NCBI RefSeq assembly: GCF_010729305.1
Contig: NZ_AP022574.1
Location: 3,596,001-3,660,000, forward strand
Direction of reading: 5' to 3'
Source of the DNA: Mycolicibacterium psychrotolerans
GTDB lineage: Bacteria > Actinomycetota > Actinomycetes > Mycobacteriales > Mycobacteriaceae
DNA length: 64,000 nucleotides
The position numbers and the translations under genes were made by a program. Every line of letters begins with the position of its first letter. Position 1 is the first letter of the stretch. Positions 1 to 8,116 of this stretch are shown one piece after another. Under the pieces are notes generated by a model. It searched no databases. It was given only the letters and a program-made list of their open reading frames with translations, and was not told the DNA's origin.

Positions 1-2
1 TC

Positions 3-1208
3 TGGGGACTCGACGACGACGTGCGCGACGGAGCGTTCGCCACCTTGCGGCGCGAAGCCCCGATCAGCTTCCACGAGGCGATCGTCCCCGACGGCGAGGC
101 CGAGGTGGCCGGGCACTGGGCTCTGACCCGCTACGACGACGTCTTCTACGTCAGCAGGCATCCGGAGCTGTTCAGCTCTGCGCTGGGCATCGTGGTCGGC
201 GACCAATCCCCGGAGCTCGCGGAATACTTCGGCTCGATGATCGCGATGGACGACCCGCGCCACACCCGGTTGCGCAACATCGTGCGCAGCGCGTTCACCC
301 CCAGAGTGCTTGCGCTGATCGAGGATTCGGTGCGGGCGCGGGCCGGGCGGCTGGTCGACGACATGGTGGACCGGCACCCCGACGGGCGCGCCGACATCGT
401 CGCCGAGCTGGCCGGGCCTCTGCCGTTGCAGATCATCTGCGACATGATGGGCATCCCGGAGGACGACCATCAGCGCATCTTCGGATGGACCAACGTGATC
501 CTCGGGTTCGGCGACCCTGACATCGCCACCGATTTCGACGAGTTCGTCTCCGTCGCGATGGCGATCGGCGCGTATGCCACCGCGATGGCCGACGACCGGC
601 GCGAGCATCCCGGCGACGATCTCACGACTGCGCTGGTGGCCGCCGAACTCGACGGCGAGCGGCTCACGTCGGCCGAGGTGGCGTCGTTCTTCATCCTGCT
701 CGTCGTCGCGGGCAACGAGACGACCCGCAACGCGATCAGCCACGGTGTGCTCGCGCTGAGTCGCTATCCGGAGCAGCGCGACCTGTGGTGGGCCGACTAT
801 GCCGCGATCGCCCCGACGGCGGTCGAGGAGATCGTGCGCTGGGCGTCGCCGGTGGCCTACATGCGGCGCACGGCGACACGTGACGTGGAGTTGGGCGGGG
901 TGCGCATCGCGGCCGGGGACAAGCTGACGATGTGGTACGGCTCGGCCAACCGCGACGAGTCGAAGTTCGCCGATCCCTGGATGTTCGACGTGCGCCGCCA
1001 TCCGAACCCGCATGTCGGGTTCGGCGGCGGAGGCGCCCACTTCTGCCTCGGCGCCAACCTCGCGCGCCGCGAGATCACCGTGGCCTTCGAGGAACTGCAC
1101 CGCCGGGTCCCCGACCTGCGCGCGGTCGAGCAGCCCGACCGGCTGCACTCGGCGTTCATCCACGGCATCAAGCGACTGCCCGTCGCGTGGACGCCGCAGG
1201 CCGGTTAG
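3..1208 (+). CDS. Cytochrome P450, 5' end outside window
   Basis: Heme-thiolate monooxygenase using dioxygen and electrons from a ferredoxin partner to hydroxylate an unidentified substrate. The frame is open to the window edge, and the residues before the first GTG (position 21) already look like P450 N-terminal sequence (WGLDDDVRDGAF), so the true start lies upstream. Numbering from that GTG, visible motifs are the I-helix oxygen-binding AGNETT near residues 230-235, the K-helix ExxR (EEIVRW) and the heme loop FGGGGAHFCLG with the proximal cysteine near residue 342. About 395 residues are seen of the usual 400-430. The FGGGGAHFCLG loop and the ending GIKRLPVAW recall mycobacterial CYP124/125/142-type enzymes that act on branched lipids or sterols, but the subfamily is not proven. 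The stop overlaps the end of the convergent next gene by 4 bp. Confidence 0.93.
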   Translation, partial: WGLDDDVRDGAFATLRREAPISFHEAIVPDGEAEVAGHWALTRYDDVFYVSRHPELFSSALGIVVGDQSPELAEYFGSMIAMDDPRHTRLRNIVRSAFTPRVLALIEDSVRARAGRLVDDMVDRHPDGRADIVAELAGPLPLQIICDMMGIPEDDHQRIFGWTNVILGFGDPDIATDFDEFVSVAMAIGAYATAMADDRREHPGDDLTTALVAAELDGERLTSAEVASFFILLVVAGNETTRNAISHGVLALSRYPEQRDLWWADYAAIAPTAVEEIVRWASPVAYMRRTATRDVELGGVRIAAGDKLTMWYGSANRDESKFADPWMFDVRRHPNPHVGFGGGGAHFCLGANLARREITVAFEELHRRVPDLRAVEQPDRLHSAFIHGIKRLPVAWTPQAG

Positions 1209-1684
1209 CGCTGTGTGACGTCCGGGCGCATCGTCTGGGCGTCGCCCGGCGTGCCGCGATGTCCGTCCTGATGCCCAACGTCGCGGCGGCCGTCGGCGTG
1301 GCGGTCGTCGGCTTGGGTGTCGCCGGCGTGGTGATCCACCCGCGGGTCGAGCTTGTCGGCGTGCTCGTGCCGGGCAGCGATGTGCTGCTGTGAGCTGGTG
1401 AGCTTGTCGCGACGGCCGGCCGCGGTGTCGGCGAGCCGGGCCGCCTCGGCAGCCTTGGCGTCCGCCTCGGCCTTCGCGGCGCGGGCCCTGGCCTCGGACT
1501 CCTCGACGATCGAGGCCTGCCGCTGCACGCGCTGGCTGTCGTGATGCGCCTCTTCGCGGATGCGATCGGCTTCCTGTGCTCGGCGGCGGTCACGGGCCTT
1601 GCGTGCCGCGAACACGATCAGGGCGATGACGATGATCGCGACGACGGCGACCACGATCCATACGACGGTGTTGTTGCTGTCCAT
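1205..1684 (-). CDS. Single-pass membrane protein with charged coiled-coil tail
   Basis: Function unknown. The 159-residue product starts with a short polar stretch, then one strong hydrophobic helix (about residues 7-26, VVWIVVAVVAIIVIALIVFA) followed by basic residues that should keep the C-terminus in the cytoplasm. Residues 35-100 are rich in Ala, Glu, Arg and Asp in a heptad-like pattern (coiled coil likely), and the tail is rich in His and Asp. Proteins of this build are common in mycobacteria. It converges on the P450, with stops overlapping by 4 bp, and stands alone on its strand. The ATG at 1684 is preceded by a GAGGAGCC-type ribosome-binding site. No catalytic motif is visible. Confidence 0.72.
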   Translation of the reverse strand: MDSNNTVVWIVVAVVAIIVIALIVFAARKARDRRRAQEADRIREEAHHDSQRVQRQASIVEESEARARAAKAEADAKAAEAARLADTAAGRRDKLTSSQQHIAARHEHADKLDPRVDHHAGDTQADDRHADGRRDVGHQDGHRGTPGDAQTMRPDVTQR

Positions 1685-1774
1685 GCCGGCTCCTCGACGA
1701 CGGGGGGCCGGTCGTGATTGACGACCCCGTGAATCGTCGGATGCCCGAGTGCCTGCGGAGCTAAACCGCGCCGC

Positions 1775-2170
1775 TCACAGCGTGGCGGTCAACGGGCCGG
1801 TCTCCTGGCAGGACCTCTGCGGTGGATTGCCCGCGGACGCGCAGCCGCGTCCGGTCGCGGTGTAGACCGCGCCTGGGCGGTAGGGCTGGAAGAAGACCTG
1901 CGCAGGCAGGATTCCGGCGCCGCGGGCGCACGTCCCGGCGTCGGAGGCGCCGGCCATCTGGATGCAGGCGACGGTCTGGAAGGTGACCGCGCCGTCGCAC
2001 GCTCTCGGGGTGACCGTCGCCGTCACCACGTTGGTGCCGGACACGGTGACCACGCTCGGGGGCGAGAGTTCGTACTCGCAGGTCGACGGTGCCGGTTGCG
2101 CGTCGGCGACCGCGGCCGTCGCGCCGAGGAGCAGCGCGGCAGCCGAGACCACTGCGAACGTGCGGAGCAT
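1775..2170 (-). CDS. Small exported protein, unknown function
   Basis: A 131-residue protein with a clear Sec signal peptide: after MLRT comes a hydrophobic core (about residues 5-22) ending in small residues (VADAQPAP), giving a mature domain of roughly 105 residues. The mature part holds several cysteines (CEYELS, RACDG, VACIQ, GTCARG, GCASAG, SCQETG), which could pair into disulfides outside the cell. A longer frame runs upstream to 2284, but it would put nearly 40 hydrophilic residues before the signal peptide, so the ATG at 2170 is preferred. I do not recognise a named family. It lies 37 bp downstream of the mannosyltransferase on the same strand and may be co-transcribed with it. Confidence 0.7.
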   Translation of the reverse strand: MLRTFAVVSAAALLLGATAAVADAQPAPSTCEYELSPPSVVTVSGTNVVTATVTPRACDGAVTFQTVACIQMAGASDAGTCARGAGILPAQVFFQPYRPGAVYTATGRGCASAGNPPQRSCQETGPLTATL

Positions 2171-2207
2171 GCACGAATCGTAGGGCACCGGGGTGCCGGC
2201 GCACCGG

Positions 2208-3314
2208 CTATTGAACGCGTAGCGCGCTGAGCATCCCGGCGGCCGAGCGCGGCCAGGTGAACTGCTCGGCCCGCCGGCGTGCACTGTGCCGCCGGTGGTT
2301 CTCGGGCCGGCTCATCACCGCTGTGACGGCGTGCGCGATGGCCCCGGCGTCGTTGTCGGCGGTCGCGCCGCTGTCGTGGGTGAGGATCTCGGCCAGCGCC
2401 GAGGTGCGCGACACGACCGCCGGCGTCCCGCAGGCCAGGGCTTCGAGCGCCGCCAGCCCGAACGTTTCATGAGGCCCCGGCGCCAGCGCGACGTCGGCGC
2501 TGGCCAGGATGGCGGCCACGGTGTCGCGGCACCCGATGTAGCCGGTGAAGTCGACCGGCAGCCCGTCGGCCTGCCGCTGCAGCCGGGAGCGCAGCGGACC
2601 CTCCCCGACCACCACCGGTCGCGCGTCGACCCCCGAATCCCGCAGCGCGGTAACGGTATCGATGCTGCGGTGCGGATGCTTCTCGACTGAGAGCCGCCCG
2701 CAGTGCACCAGCAGGGTCTGGCCGGGGCGGGCCCACCGCTCCCGCATCGCCGCAGACCGCAGTCGAGGATGGAACTGGTCGAGGTCGACGCCCAGCGGCA
2801 CCGTCAGCAGGTTCGTCGCCCCGATCCGGTCGAATTCGGCGCGGGCGAACGCCGTGGTGCAGACCACCGCGTCGTAGTCGGCGGCGGTGCGCCGGTTGGC
2901 GGCGTCGGCGACGGTCCTGGCCCACGTCGGTGGCAGGACCTGTCCGACGAGCCGGTCGAGCCGCTCGTGGGAGATCATCACCGTCGAGACGCCGTGTCTG
3001 CGGCCCCAGGGTCCCAGCGAGCGCAGCGTGAGCCGGTCGGACACCTCCAGCGCGTCGGGTGCCAGCTGCTCGAGCAGCGCGGTGACCGGCCGCGGCGACA
3101 CCGCGCGGTATCCACCGGTGAACGGAATCAGCTTGGCGGGCAGACTGATTCGGACGACACCACTGGCCAGCGTGGTGGCCTCGTTGCGCCGGCCGGGCAC
3201 GACGAGGAACACGGTGTGTCCGGCCGCGCAGTATTCGGCGCCGAGTCGGTCCACCGCGGTGCGCAGGCCGCCGGACCGGGGTCCGTAGAAGTTGGCCACC
3301 TGCACGACCCGCAT
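2208..3314 (-). CDS. mgtA: GDP-mannose-dependent alpha-mannosyltransferase, MgtA type (GT4)
   Basis: GT-B-fold glycosyltransferase of family GT4. The N-terminal MRVVQVANFYGPRSGGLRTA acceptor-domain start, SHERLDR, VPLGVDLDQFHP, the HCGRLSVEKH linker and the donor-site motif GPHETFGLAALEALACG (acidic E with following E, EX7E type) are all present. From memory the sequence closely follows M. tuberculosis Rv0557 (MgtA, once called PimB), which transfers mannose to a glucuronosyl-diacylglycerol acceptor at the inner face of the membrane, on the way to lipomannan-like glycolipids. Start: the ATG at 3314 begins the conserved domain directly; the frame continues 12 codons upstream to 3350. Length about 368 residues is normal. 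In M. tuberculosis the gene lies beside menaquinone genes, so the location here is different. Confidence 0.86.
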   Translation of the reverse strand: MRVVQVANFYGPRSGGLRTAVDRLGAEYCAAGHTVFLVVPGRRNEATTLASGVVRISLPAKLIPFTGGYRAVSPRPVTALLEQLAPDALEVSDRLTLRSLGPWGRRHGVSTVMISHERLDRLVGQVLPPTWARTVADAANRRTAADYDAVVCTTAFARAEFDRIGATNLLTVPLGVDLDQFHPRLRSAAMRERWARPGQTLLVHCGRLSVEKHPHRSIDTVTALRDSGVDARPVVVGEGPLRSRLQRQADGLPVDFTGYIGCRDTVAAILASADVALAPGPHETFGLAALEALACGTPAVVSRTSALAEILTHDSGATADNDAGAIAHAVTAVMSRPENHRRHSARRRAEQFTWPRSAAGMLSALRVQ

Positions 3315-3398
3315 GGCTGCATAGAACGCGCGCGGGTGTGCGAGGAGCAACGACGGGTGGGCGCGTCACCGAACAGCAGGTTGCGTCTTCGCCTGGTG

Positions 3399-4325
3399 TC
3401 AGCCGACGTGCACGGTCAGCCAGTCCAGCGTCCGGCGCCACGCGTCGTCGGCGGCGGCCTGGTCGAAGCGGTCGCCGGTGTCGTTGAAGAACGCGTGGTT
3501 GGCGCCCGGTTCGGTGACGAGTTCGTGCACCAGGCCTGCCTTCTCCAGGGCCGCGCGCGCCGCCGGTTCGGTGGCGTTCACGCGCTGATCGAGTGCGCCG
3601 TAGAAGCCGAGCACGGCGACGCCCTTCGACGCCGAGAAATCGGGGTCGTCCGGGGTGGGCCCGTAGAACGGGAACGCCGCGGCCAGTTGCGGCACACCGC
3701 TGTCGAGCAGCCGCCACACCAGACCGCCGCCCATGCAGAACCCGATCGCGGCGACCTTGCGGCCAGGCACGCGGCGCTGGAGTTCGGCGATGCCCGAGTT
3801 CAGATCGGCCACCATCGCCTCTGGCGGGCGGTTGCCCAGCGCGGCCGTCGCCGCGGCCGGGTCGGCGAACGTGGCCGTGCCGCCGTTGTCAGACAGCAGA
3901 TCGACGGCCAGGCTCGAATATCCCGCCCCGGCCAGCCGGCCTGCGACCGAGCGCACCCAGTCGGTGAGCCCCTTGTTCTCGTGGATGACCAGGATCCCGC
4001 CCCGCGCGTCGGGCGCCTCGGCCCACGCGCCCTGCAACTGTCCGGCCGGACCGGCCCACGTCACCGGCGCCGTGGGCAGCGCATTGGCCAGGCCGGGCGG
4101 CACCCGCTTGGCCGCGGACGGAGACGCGGACGGTGGCGGAGTCGGGCTCTCGGAGGTCGACCCGTCGGTCTGCTTGGTGTCCGCACAGGCGGCGATCAGC
4201 GCCGATGCACTGGCCGCGCCCACACCCAGCAGGGCCAGCCGGCGCAGCGCCTCCCGCCGGGACAGCAGGCCGTCGACGTGGTCGGTGGCGATCTCTTCGG
4301 CGATATAGCGCTGCAGCGGCGTCAC
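3399..4325 (-). CDS. Tat-exported lipoprotein-like dienelactone hydrolase
   Basis: Alpha/beta hydrolase of the dienelactone hydrolase family, expected to hydrolyse a lactone or ester outside the cytoplasm. The N-terminal part has a twin-arginine-like motif (LLSRREALRRLALLG) and a hydrophobic segment ending in a lipobox-like ALIAAC, then a Ser/Pro-rich linker (residues about 57-75). The catalytic set is visible: nucleophile cysteine in GFCMGG, aspartate in GALDQRV and histidine in GANHAFF. The domain of about 220 residues is normal. The GTG at 4325 begins VTPLQRYIAEE, a start seen in relatives; an in-frame ATG at 4376 would add 17 residues. The gene is divergent from the amidohydrolase operon, sharing a short promoter region. 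Confidence 0.84.
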   Translation of the reverse strand: MTPLQRYIAEEIATDHVDGLLSRREALRRLALLGVGAASASALIAACADTKQTDGSTSESPTPPPSASPSAAKRVPPGLANALPTAPVTWAGPAGQLQGAWAEAPDARGGILVIHENKGLTDWVRSVAGRLAGAGYSSLAVDLLSDNGGTATFADPAAATAALGNRPPEAMVADLNSGIAELQRRVPGRKVAAIGFCMGGGLVWRLLDSGVPQLAAAFPFYGPTPDDPDFSASKGVAVLGFYGALDQRVNATEPAARAALEKAGLVHELVTEPGANHAFFNDTGDRFDQAAADDAWRRTLDWLTVHVG

Positions 4326-4383
4326 CTGCTCGATTATGCGCCGACCGCGGGTAGACACTCGGCGAGATCTGTTCACGATTTCG

Positions 4384-4413
4384 TTGACACGTGTCGTGTC
4401 GACCTGTTCGATA
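4384..4413 (+). promoter_or_regulatory. Putative promoter with ACACGTGT palindrome before amidohydrolase operon
   Basis: A TTGACA hexamer at 4384-4389 overlaps the 10-bp palindrome GACACGTGTC (4386-4395), followed by a second GTGTCGAC element. A weak -10-like sequence lies 17-18 bp downstream and GGGAG at 4414-4418 precedes the start at 4432. An overlapping palindrome and -35 suggests repression by a dimeric regulator, but no regulator gene is adjacent. Confidence 0.35.
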
Positions 4414-4431
4414 GGGAGCGTGAGCAGTGCT

Positions 4432-6222
4432 GTGAGCTACGACACGATCATCCGCAACGGCCGCTGGTTCGACGGCTCCGGCGCACCGTCGGCGATCCGC
4501 ACGATCGGCATCAACGACGGCCACGTCGCGGTCATCGCCGACGACGACCTGGCCGACGCCGACGCCGCGGAGGTGATCGACGCGTCAGGGAAATGGGTGC
4601 TGCCGGGCATGCTGGACATCCACACCCACTACGACATCGAGGTGCTCGGCGGCCCCGCGCTGGCCGAGTCCCTGCGCCACGGTGTCACCACGGTTCTGCT
4701 CGGCTCGTGTTCGCTGTCCACCCTCTACGTCGACGGTCCCGACGCCGGCGACATCTTCGGCCGCGTCGAGGCGATCCCCCGCGAGCACGTCATCGACGCG
4801 ATCGAACAGCACAAGACCTGGACAAACGGCGAGGAGTACATCGCCGCTCTGGAAGACCGCCCGCTGGGTCCCAACGTCGCCGCGTTCATCGGCCACTCCG
4901 ACATCCGTGCCGCGACCATGGGTCTGGACCGCGCCACCCGCGGCGACGAGCGCCCGACCAAGGCCGAGCAGGCGCAGATGGAGCGCATGCTCACCGAGGC
5001 GCTGCGCGCCGGCTTCGTCGGAATGTCCTCTCAGCAACTGCTTTTCGACAAACTCGACGGAGAGGTCTGCCGCTCGCGCACCCTGCCGTCCACCTACGCC
5101 AAGCCCCGGGAACTGCGCCGGCTGAAGTCGCTGTTGCGGCGGTCGGGGCGAGTCCTGCAGTCCGGACCCGATATCCAGAATCCGCTCAACATCGGCTCGC
5201 AGGCCTTCGGTTCGCTGGGCATCCTGCGCAACCCGCTCAAGACCAGCCTCCTCTCTGCGGCCGACGTCAAATCCAACCCGCTGGCGATCAAGGTGCTGGG
5301 CCCGCTGGCGAAGCTGGTCAACCGCCTCGGCGGCGACTTCCGCTGGCAGCACCTGCCGGTGCCGTTCGAGGTCTACGCCGACGGCATCGATCTGGTGATC
5401 TTCGAAGAGTTCGGGGCGGGCGCGGCGGCCCTGCACCTGCGCGACGAGGTCGAACGCAACGCGCTGCTGCGCGACGAGACCTACCGGCGCCGGTTCCGCA
5501 GGGACTACGACGCGAAGTTCGGCATGCGGGTGTGGCACCGCGACTTCTTCGACGCCGAGATCGTCGACTGCCCCGACGCCTCGGTGATCGGCAAGTCGTT
5601 CGGTCAGGTCGGCCGCGAGCGCGGCGGCCTGCACCCGGTGGATGCCTTCCTCGACCTGGTGCTCGAACACGGCACCGCGCTGCGGTGGCACACCACGATC
5701 TCCAACCACCGTCCCGAGGTGCTCAAGATGCTGGCCCGCGACCCGGGCGTGCAGATGGGTTTCTCCGACGCCGGCGCGCACCTGCGCAACATGGCGTTCT
5801 ACAACATGGGCCTGCGCCTGCTGCGGCACGTGCGCGACGCCGAACGCGCCGGCACGCCGTTCATGACCGTCGAACAGGCTGTGCACCGTCTCACCGGCGA
5901 ACTGGCCGACTGGTACCGCATCGACGCCGGGCACCTTCGCGTCGGCGACCGCGCCGACGTCGTCGTCCTCGATCCCGAACACCTCGACGCGTCGCTGGAC
6001 GACTACGCCGAGGCGCCCGTCGACCAGTACGGCGGTCTATCCCGGATGGTCAACCGCAACGACGCCACGGTGACCGCGGTGTTCGTCGGCGGCCGCGCGG
6101 TGTTCCGCGAGGGTCAGCCCACTCCGCTCGTCGGGGCGCGGCGCACCGGCCGCTTCCTGCGCGCGGCCCACAAGGCCCCGGCCTTGGCCGCACGGGAGAA
6201 CGCACTGAGCCATGTCGGCTGA
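4432..6222 (+). CDS. N-acyl-D-amino-acid deacylase-type amidohydrolase
   Basis: Metal-dependent hydrolase of the amidohydrolase_3 / D-aminoacylase group, expected to cleave an acyl-amide or related C-N bond in the cytoplasm. The beta-sandwich start (YDTIIRNGRWFDGSG) leads to the metal motif DIHTHYD near residue 63, then FIGHSDIR, GMSSQQLL, WHTTISNHRP and GFSDAGAH, ending with the returning sandwich (GDRADVVVLDP). About 596 residues. GTG at 4432 (SYDTII) is chosen because relatives start there; GTG at 4420 sits too close to the GGGAG. Its stop overlaps the next start (ATG at 6212). A second paralogue follows at 13509, beyond the island. The two differ strongly, so they are not a recent duplication. 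Substrate unknown. Confidence 0.86.
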   Translation: MSYDTIIRNGRWFDGSGAPSAIRTIGINDGHVAVIADDDLADADAAEVIDASGKWVLPGMLDIHTHYDIEVLGGPALAESLRHGVTTVLLGSCSLSTLYVDGPDAGDIFGRVEAIPREHVIDAIEQHKTWTNGEEYIAALEDRPLGPNVAAFIGHSDIRAATMGLDRATRGDERPTKAEQAQMERMLTEALRAGFVGMSSQQLLFDKLDGEVCRSRTLPSTYAKPRELRRLKSLLRRSGRVLQSGPDIQNPLNIGSQAFGSLGILRNPLKTSLLSAADVKSNPLAIKVLGPLAKLVNRLGGDFRWQHLPVPFEVYADGIDLVIFEEFGAGAAALHLRDEVERNALLRDETYRRRFRRDYDAKFGMRVWHRDFFDAEIVDCPDASVIGKSFGQVGRERGGLHPVDAFLDLVLEHGTALRWHTTISNHRPEVLKMLARDPGVQMGFSDAGAHLRNMAFYNMGLRLLRHVRDAERAGTPFMTVEQAVHRLTGELADWYRIDAGHLRVGDRADVVVLDPEHLDASLDDYAEAPVDQYGGLSRMVNRNDATVTAVFVGGRAVFREGQPTPLVGARRTGRFLRAAHKAPALAARENALSHVG

Positions 6223-6655
6223 GCACATCGTCGAAGGCATGTGGGCGGCGCTGTCGGTCCGCGACTGGGAGCAGCTGAAGACCTACCTGTCCTGGGACTG
6301 CATCTATCTCGACATGCCCGTCGGCCCCGCCGCGGCGGCCCGCGGCCCCGACGACATCGTCAAGCGCCTCAAGATCGGCCTGGAGCCCCTGTCGTCCTAC
6401 CAGAACTTCCCCGGCCTGATGGTGAGCAACGGCAGCGACGTGATGTACGAGCATCACGAGGAATGGCATTGGGCCACCGGAGAATCCGCGGTCCTGCAGT
6501 TCGTCACCGTGCACAGGGTCATCGACGGCGAGATCACGTTGTGGAAGGACTACTGGGACATGGGCGCACTGGTCAACCATGCCCCGCCCACGTGGCTGGA
6601 GGACTTCGCAAAAGCGGACATGACCTCGGTGTTTGATGCCACAGGACTGGTCTGA
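6212..6655 (+). CDS. Limonene-epoxide-hydrolase/SnoaL-fold protein with island-supplied 3' end
   Basis: A 147-residue protein of the NTF2-like superfamily, closest to limonene-1,2-epoxide hydrolases (cone-shaped fold; residues WDCIYLDMPVG, RGPDDIVKRL, VMYEHHEEWHW and VHRVIDGEITLWKDYWD). It may be a small hydrolase, isomerase or binding protein feeding the flanking amidohydrolases. It overlaps the upstream gene by 11 bp. The gene is a chimera: from position 6543 onward the sequence belongs to the integrated island, which supplies the last 36 codons. The original last 36 codons survive at 13385-13497 and differ at 5 residues (V/A, L/M, K/T, T/S, S/W). The product is therefore still full length. 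Translation of the third operon gene is now separated from it by 6.9 kb. Confidence 0.82.
   Translation: MSAEHIVEGMWAALSVRDWEQLKTYLSWDCIYLDMPVGPAAAARGPDDIVKRLKIGLEPLSSYQNFPGLMVSNGSDVMYEHHEEWHWATGESAVLQFVTVHRVIDGEITLWKDYWDMGALVNHAPPTWLEDFAKADMTSVFDATGLV
6543..6567 (+). repeat. attL core, 25-bp direct repeat
   Basis: The sequence starting GGAAGGACTACTGGGACATG and ending GGCGC is identical at 6543-6567 and 13385-13409. It codes for part of WKDYWDMGA in the target gene, so the attachment core lies within coding sequence. Homology continues downstream of both copies but with mismatches, which sets the limit of the core. Confidence 0.88.
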
Positions 6656-6676
6656 CACCACCCGAATTCGGGGCAT

Positions 6677-6695
6677 GTTCGACTGGTGTTCGACT
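6677..6695 (+). repeat. Tandem GTTCGACT repeat in front of the integrase
   Basis: Two copies of GTTCGACT (6677-6684 and 6688-6695) are 11 bp apart, one helical turn, directly upstream of the integrase start. The core TCGAC-TGGT-GTTCGA resembles a mycobacterial LexA box one base short. It could be an operator for the integrase or a binding site for a directionality factor. Confidence 0.4.
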
Positions 6696-6708
6696 AGCAC
6701 ACGGGTCT

Positions 6709-7626
6709 ATGTCACAATATGTTATGACCGAATTATTTGCTGACCTCGCCGCTGAGGTGCCCCGGTGGCGACGCGCGATGCGCGCCGCCGGTAAATCCGA
6801 CCGCACGATCACCACCTATAGCGCGGGCGTGTCCCGGTTCTTGCGCTGGTGCGACGACACCGGGACACCCCCGGAGCTGACGAAGGCCAACGCGCAGGGG
6901 TGGGTCGCCGACTTGCTCGACTCCGGCGCGCAAGCCACCACCGCGACGACCTGGCTGGGCGGGCTGAAGCGGTTCGGCGCATACCTGGCCGACGAGGAGC
7001 TGTTGCCGTCGAACCCGCTGGACCGGCTGTCGCCGCCCAAGATCGCTGTGAAGGTGACCGAGACGCTGACCGACGACGATTTAAAGCGGTTGCTCAAGAC
7101 GTGCCAAGGCAGCAAGACCCTTCGTGACCGGCGCGACGAGGCGATCATCCGGCTGATGGCCGAAACCGGGCTCCGCGCAAACGAACTCGTGGCCCTCCAA
7201 CTGGCCGACCTGGACATGGACCGCCAACTAGCGACCGTCACACGCGGCAAGGGCGGCAAGGGCCGCATTGTGCCGTTCTCCCCACAGACCGCGACCGCGC
7301 TGGACCGCTACCTCCGCGTGCGCCGCCAACGCGCCGCCGCCGACAACCCGCACCTATTCGTCGGCGCGCAAGCACCCGGCTTCGGATACTGGGCACTGGC
7401 CGCGTCACTGAGACGACGCGCGAAAGACGCGGGCGTGGACGGCTTCCACGTCCACAAGCTCCGGCACACCGCCGCGACCCGCTGGTTGCGTGCTGGCGGC
7501 TCTGAGGGCGGTCTGATGGCCGTCGCCGGATGGTCCTCCCGCGAAATGCTGGACCGCTACGTGCGCGCGTCCGCGTCCGAACGCGCCGCCGACGAGGCGC
7601 GCAACCTCAACCTCGGTGACCTCTAA
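6709..7626 (+). CDS. int: Tyrosine-recombinase integrase
   Basis: Site-specific recombinase of the XerC/XerD-like phage integrase family, predicted to join the island's attP with the attB in the LEH gene. The 305-residue protein has an N-terminal SAM-like core-binding domain (about residues 10-100, containing TITTYSAGVSRFLRWC) and a catalytic domain. Catalytic residues can be placed as R156 (TGLRANEL), a beta-hairpin lysine in RGKGGKGRI, H249 and R252 (HVHKLRH), W275 (AGWSSREM) and the nucleophile Y284 (LDRYVRA). ATG at 6709 is used; ATG at 6724 is an alternative because neither has an obvious ribosome-binding site. It lies right beside the left att core, as is usual for such elements. Confidence 0.93.
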   Translation: MSQYVMTELFADLAAEVPRWRRAMRAAGKSDRTITTYSAGVSRFLRWCDDTGTPPELTKANAQGWVADLLDSGAQATTATTWLGGLKRFGAYLADEELLPSNPLDRLSPPKIAVKVTETLTDDDLKRLLKTCQGSKTLRDRRDEAIIRLMAETGLRANELVALQLADLDMDRQLATVTRGKGGKGRIVPFSPQTATALDRYLRVRRQRAAADNPHLFVGAQAPGFGYWALAASLRRRAKDAGVDGFHVHKLRHTAATRWLRAGGSEGGLMAVAGWSSREMLDRYVRASASERAADEARNLNLGDL

Positions 7627-7629
7627 AGC

Positions 7630-7652
7630 CAAGGGATAGAGATAACCCCTTG
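7630..7652 (+). terminator. Stem-loop after integrase
   Basis: CAAGGG (7630-7635) pairs with CCCTTG (7647-7652) across an AT-richer loop, 4 bp after the integrase stop. No U-tract follows, which is normal for mycobacterial terminators. The stem is short. Confidence 0.4.
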
Positions 7653-7929
7653 CTGTGACCTCCCAAGGCCACGACCTCCCAATTGACCGCCTCGCACGTC
7701 ACTCCCAGCGTCCATCGCCCCGCGTCGGCTGAGTGCGCAGGGTTACCGGATTGACCTGGAGGCCGTTGATCACGCGACGAAACCAGGGACGAAGCCGGTT
7801 CCCCATCAAGGCACTACCGGAGCGGTCGGTTTACGGCGGACTCACCAAAAGCGCCGGGAACATTTTTCAACCGGGGCCTGGCGTACATCGCATCTGAACG
7901 GATACACTCGAACACGGTTAGATGTTCCT

Positions 7930-7963
7930 GAACCCCGTCCCCGCGAAAGCGGTGGCGGGGTTC
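7930..7963. terminator. Long stem-loop in island non-coding region
   Basis: GAACCCCGTCCCCGC (7930-7944) pairs with GCGGTGGCGGGGTTC (7949-7963) around a GAAA tetraloop, with two imperfect positions in 15. The GNRA-type loop and long stem would be stable on either strand. It may end integrase transcription or act in the RNA itself. Confidence 0.5.
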
Positions 7964-8092
7964 AGTTACGTTCTACCCCAACGGCTTTCGGTTGTATAGA
8001 CCCGAACTCACTGGTCACGAACACATTCCGACACACTGGCTCACACTGGATTAAACGGCGCGCCGACGGTGGCTGACCTCTGAGCGGTGTGC

Positions 8093-8116
8093 CAGGTGTC
8101 CGGATCCGGACACCTG
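8093..8116. promoter_or_regulatory. 24-bp perfect palindrome
   Basis: CAGGTGTCCGGA is followed immediately by its reverse complement, centred on a BamHI-like GGATCC. Symmetry stops sharply at both sides. A perfect, gapless 24-bp dyad in a non-coding region suggests a high-affinity site for a dimeric or tetrameric DNA-binding protein. Candidates inside the island are the HicB-like and WhiB-like proteins, but there is no direct evidence. Confidence 0.55.

Noticed and set aside
2703..6278. 1191-residue open frame on the + strand
   Set aside because: It is antisense to the mannosyltransferase and dienelactone hydrolase genes and then out of frame over the amidohydrolase. It is rich in Arg, Gly and Pro, a GC-skew artefact.
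6543..6567. tRNA gene as the integration target
   Set aside because: The core lies inside a protein-coding gene and no cloverleaf can be drawn around it.
7903..7925. TCGAAC followed by GTTAGA near 7909 as a LexA box
   Set aside because: The spacing is one base short and the second half has a mismatch, unlike the exact box at 25182.
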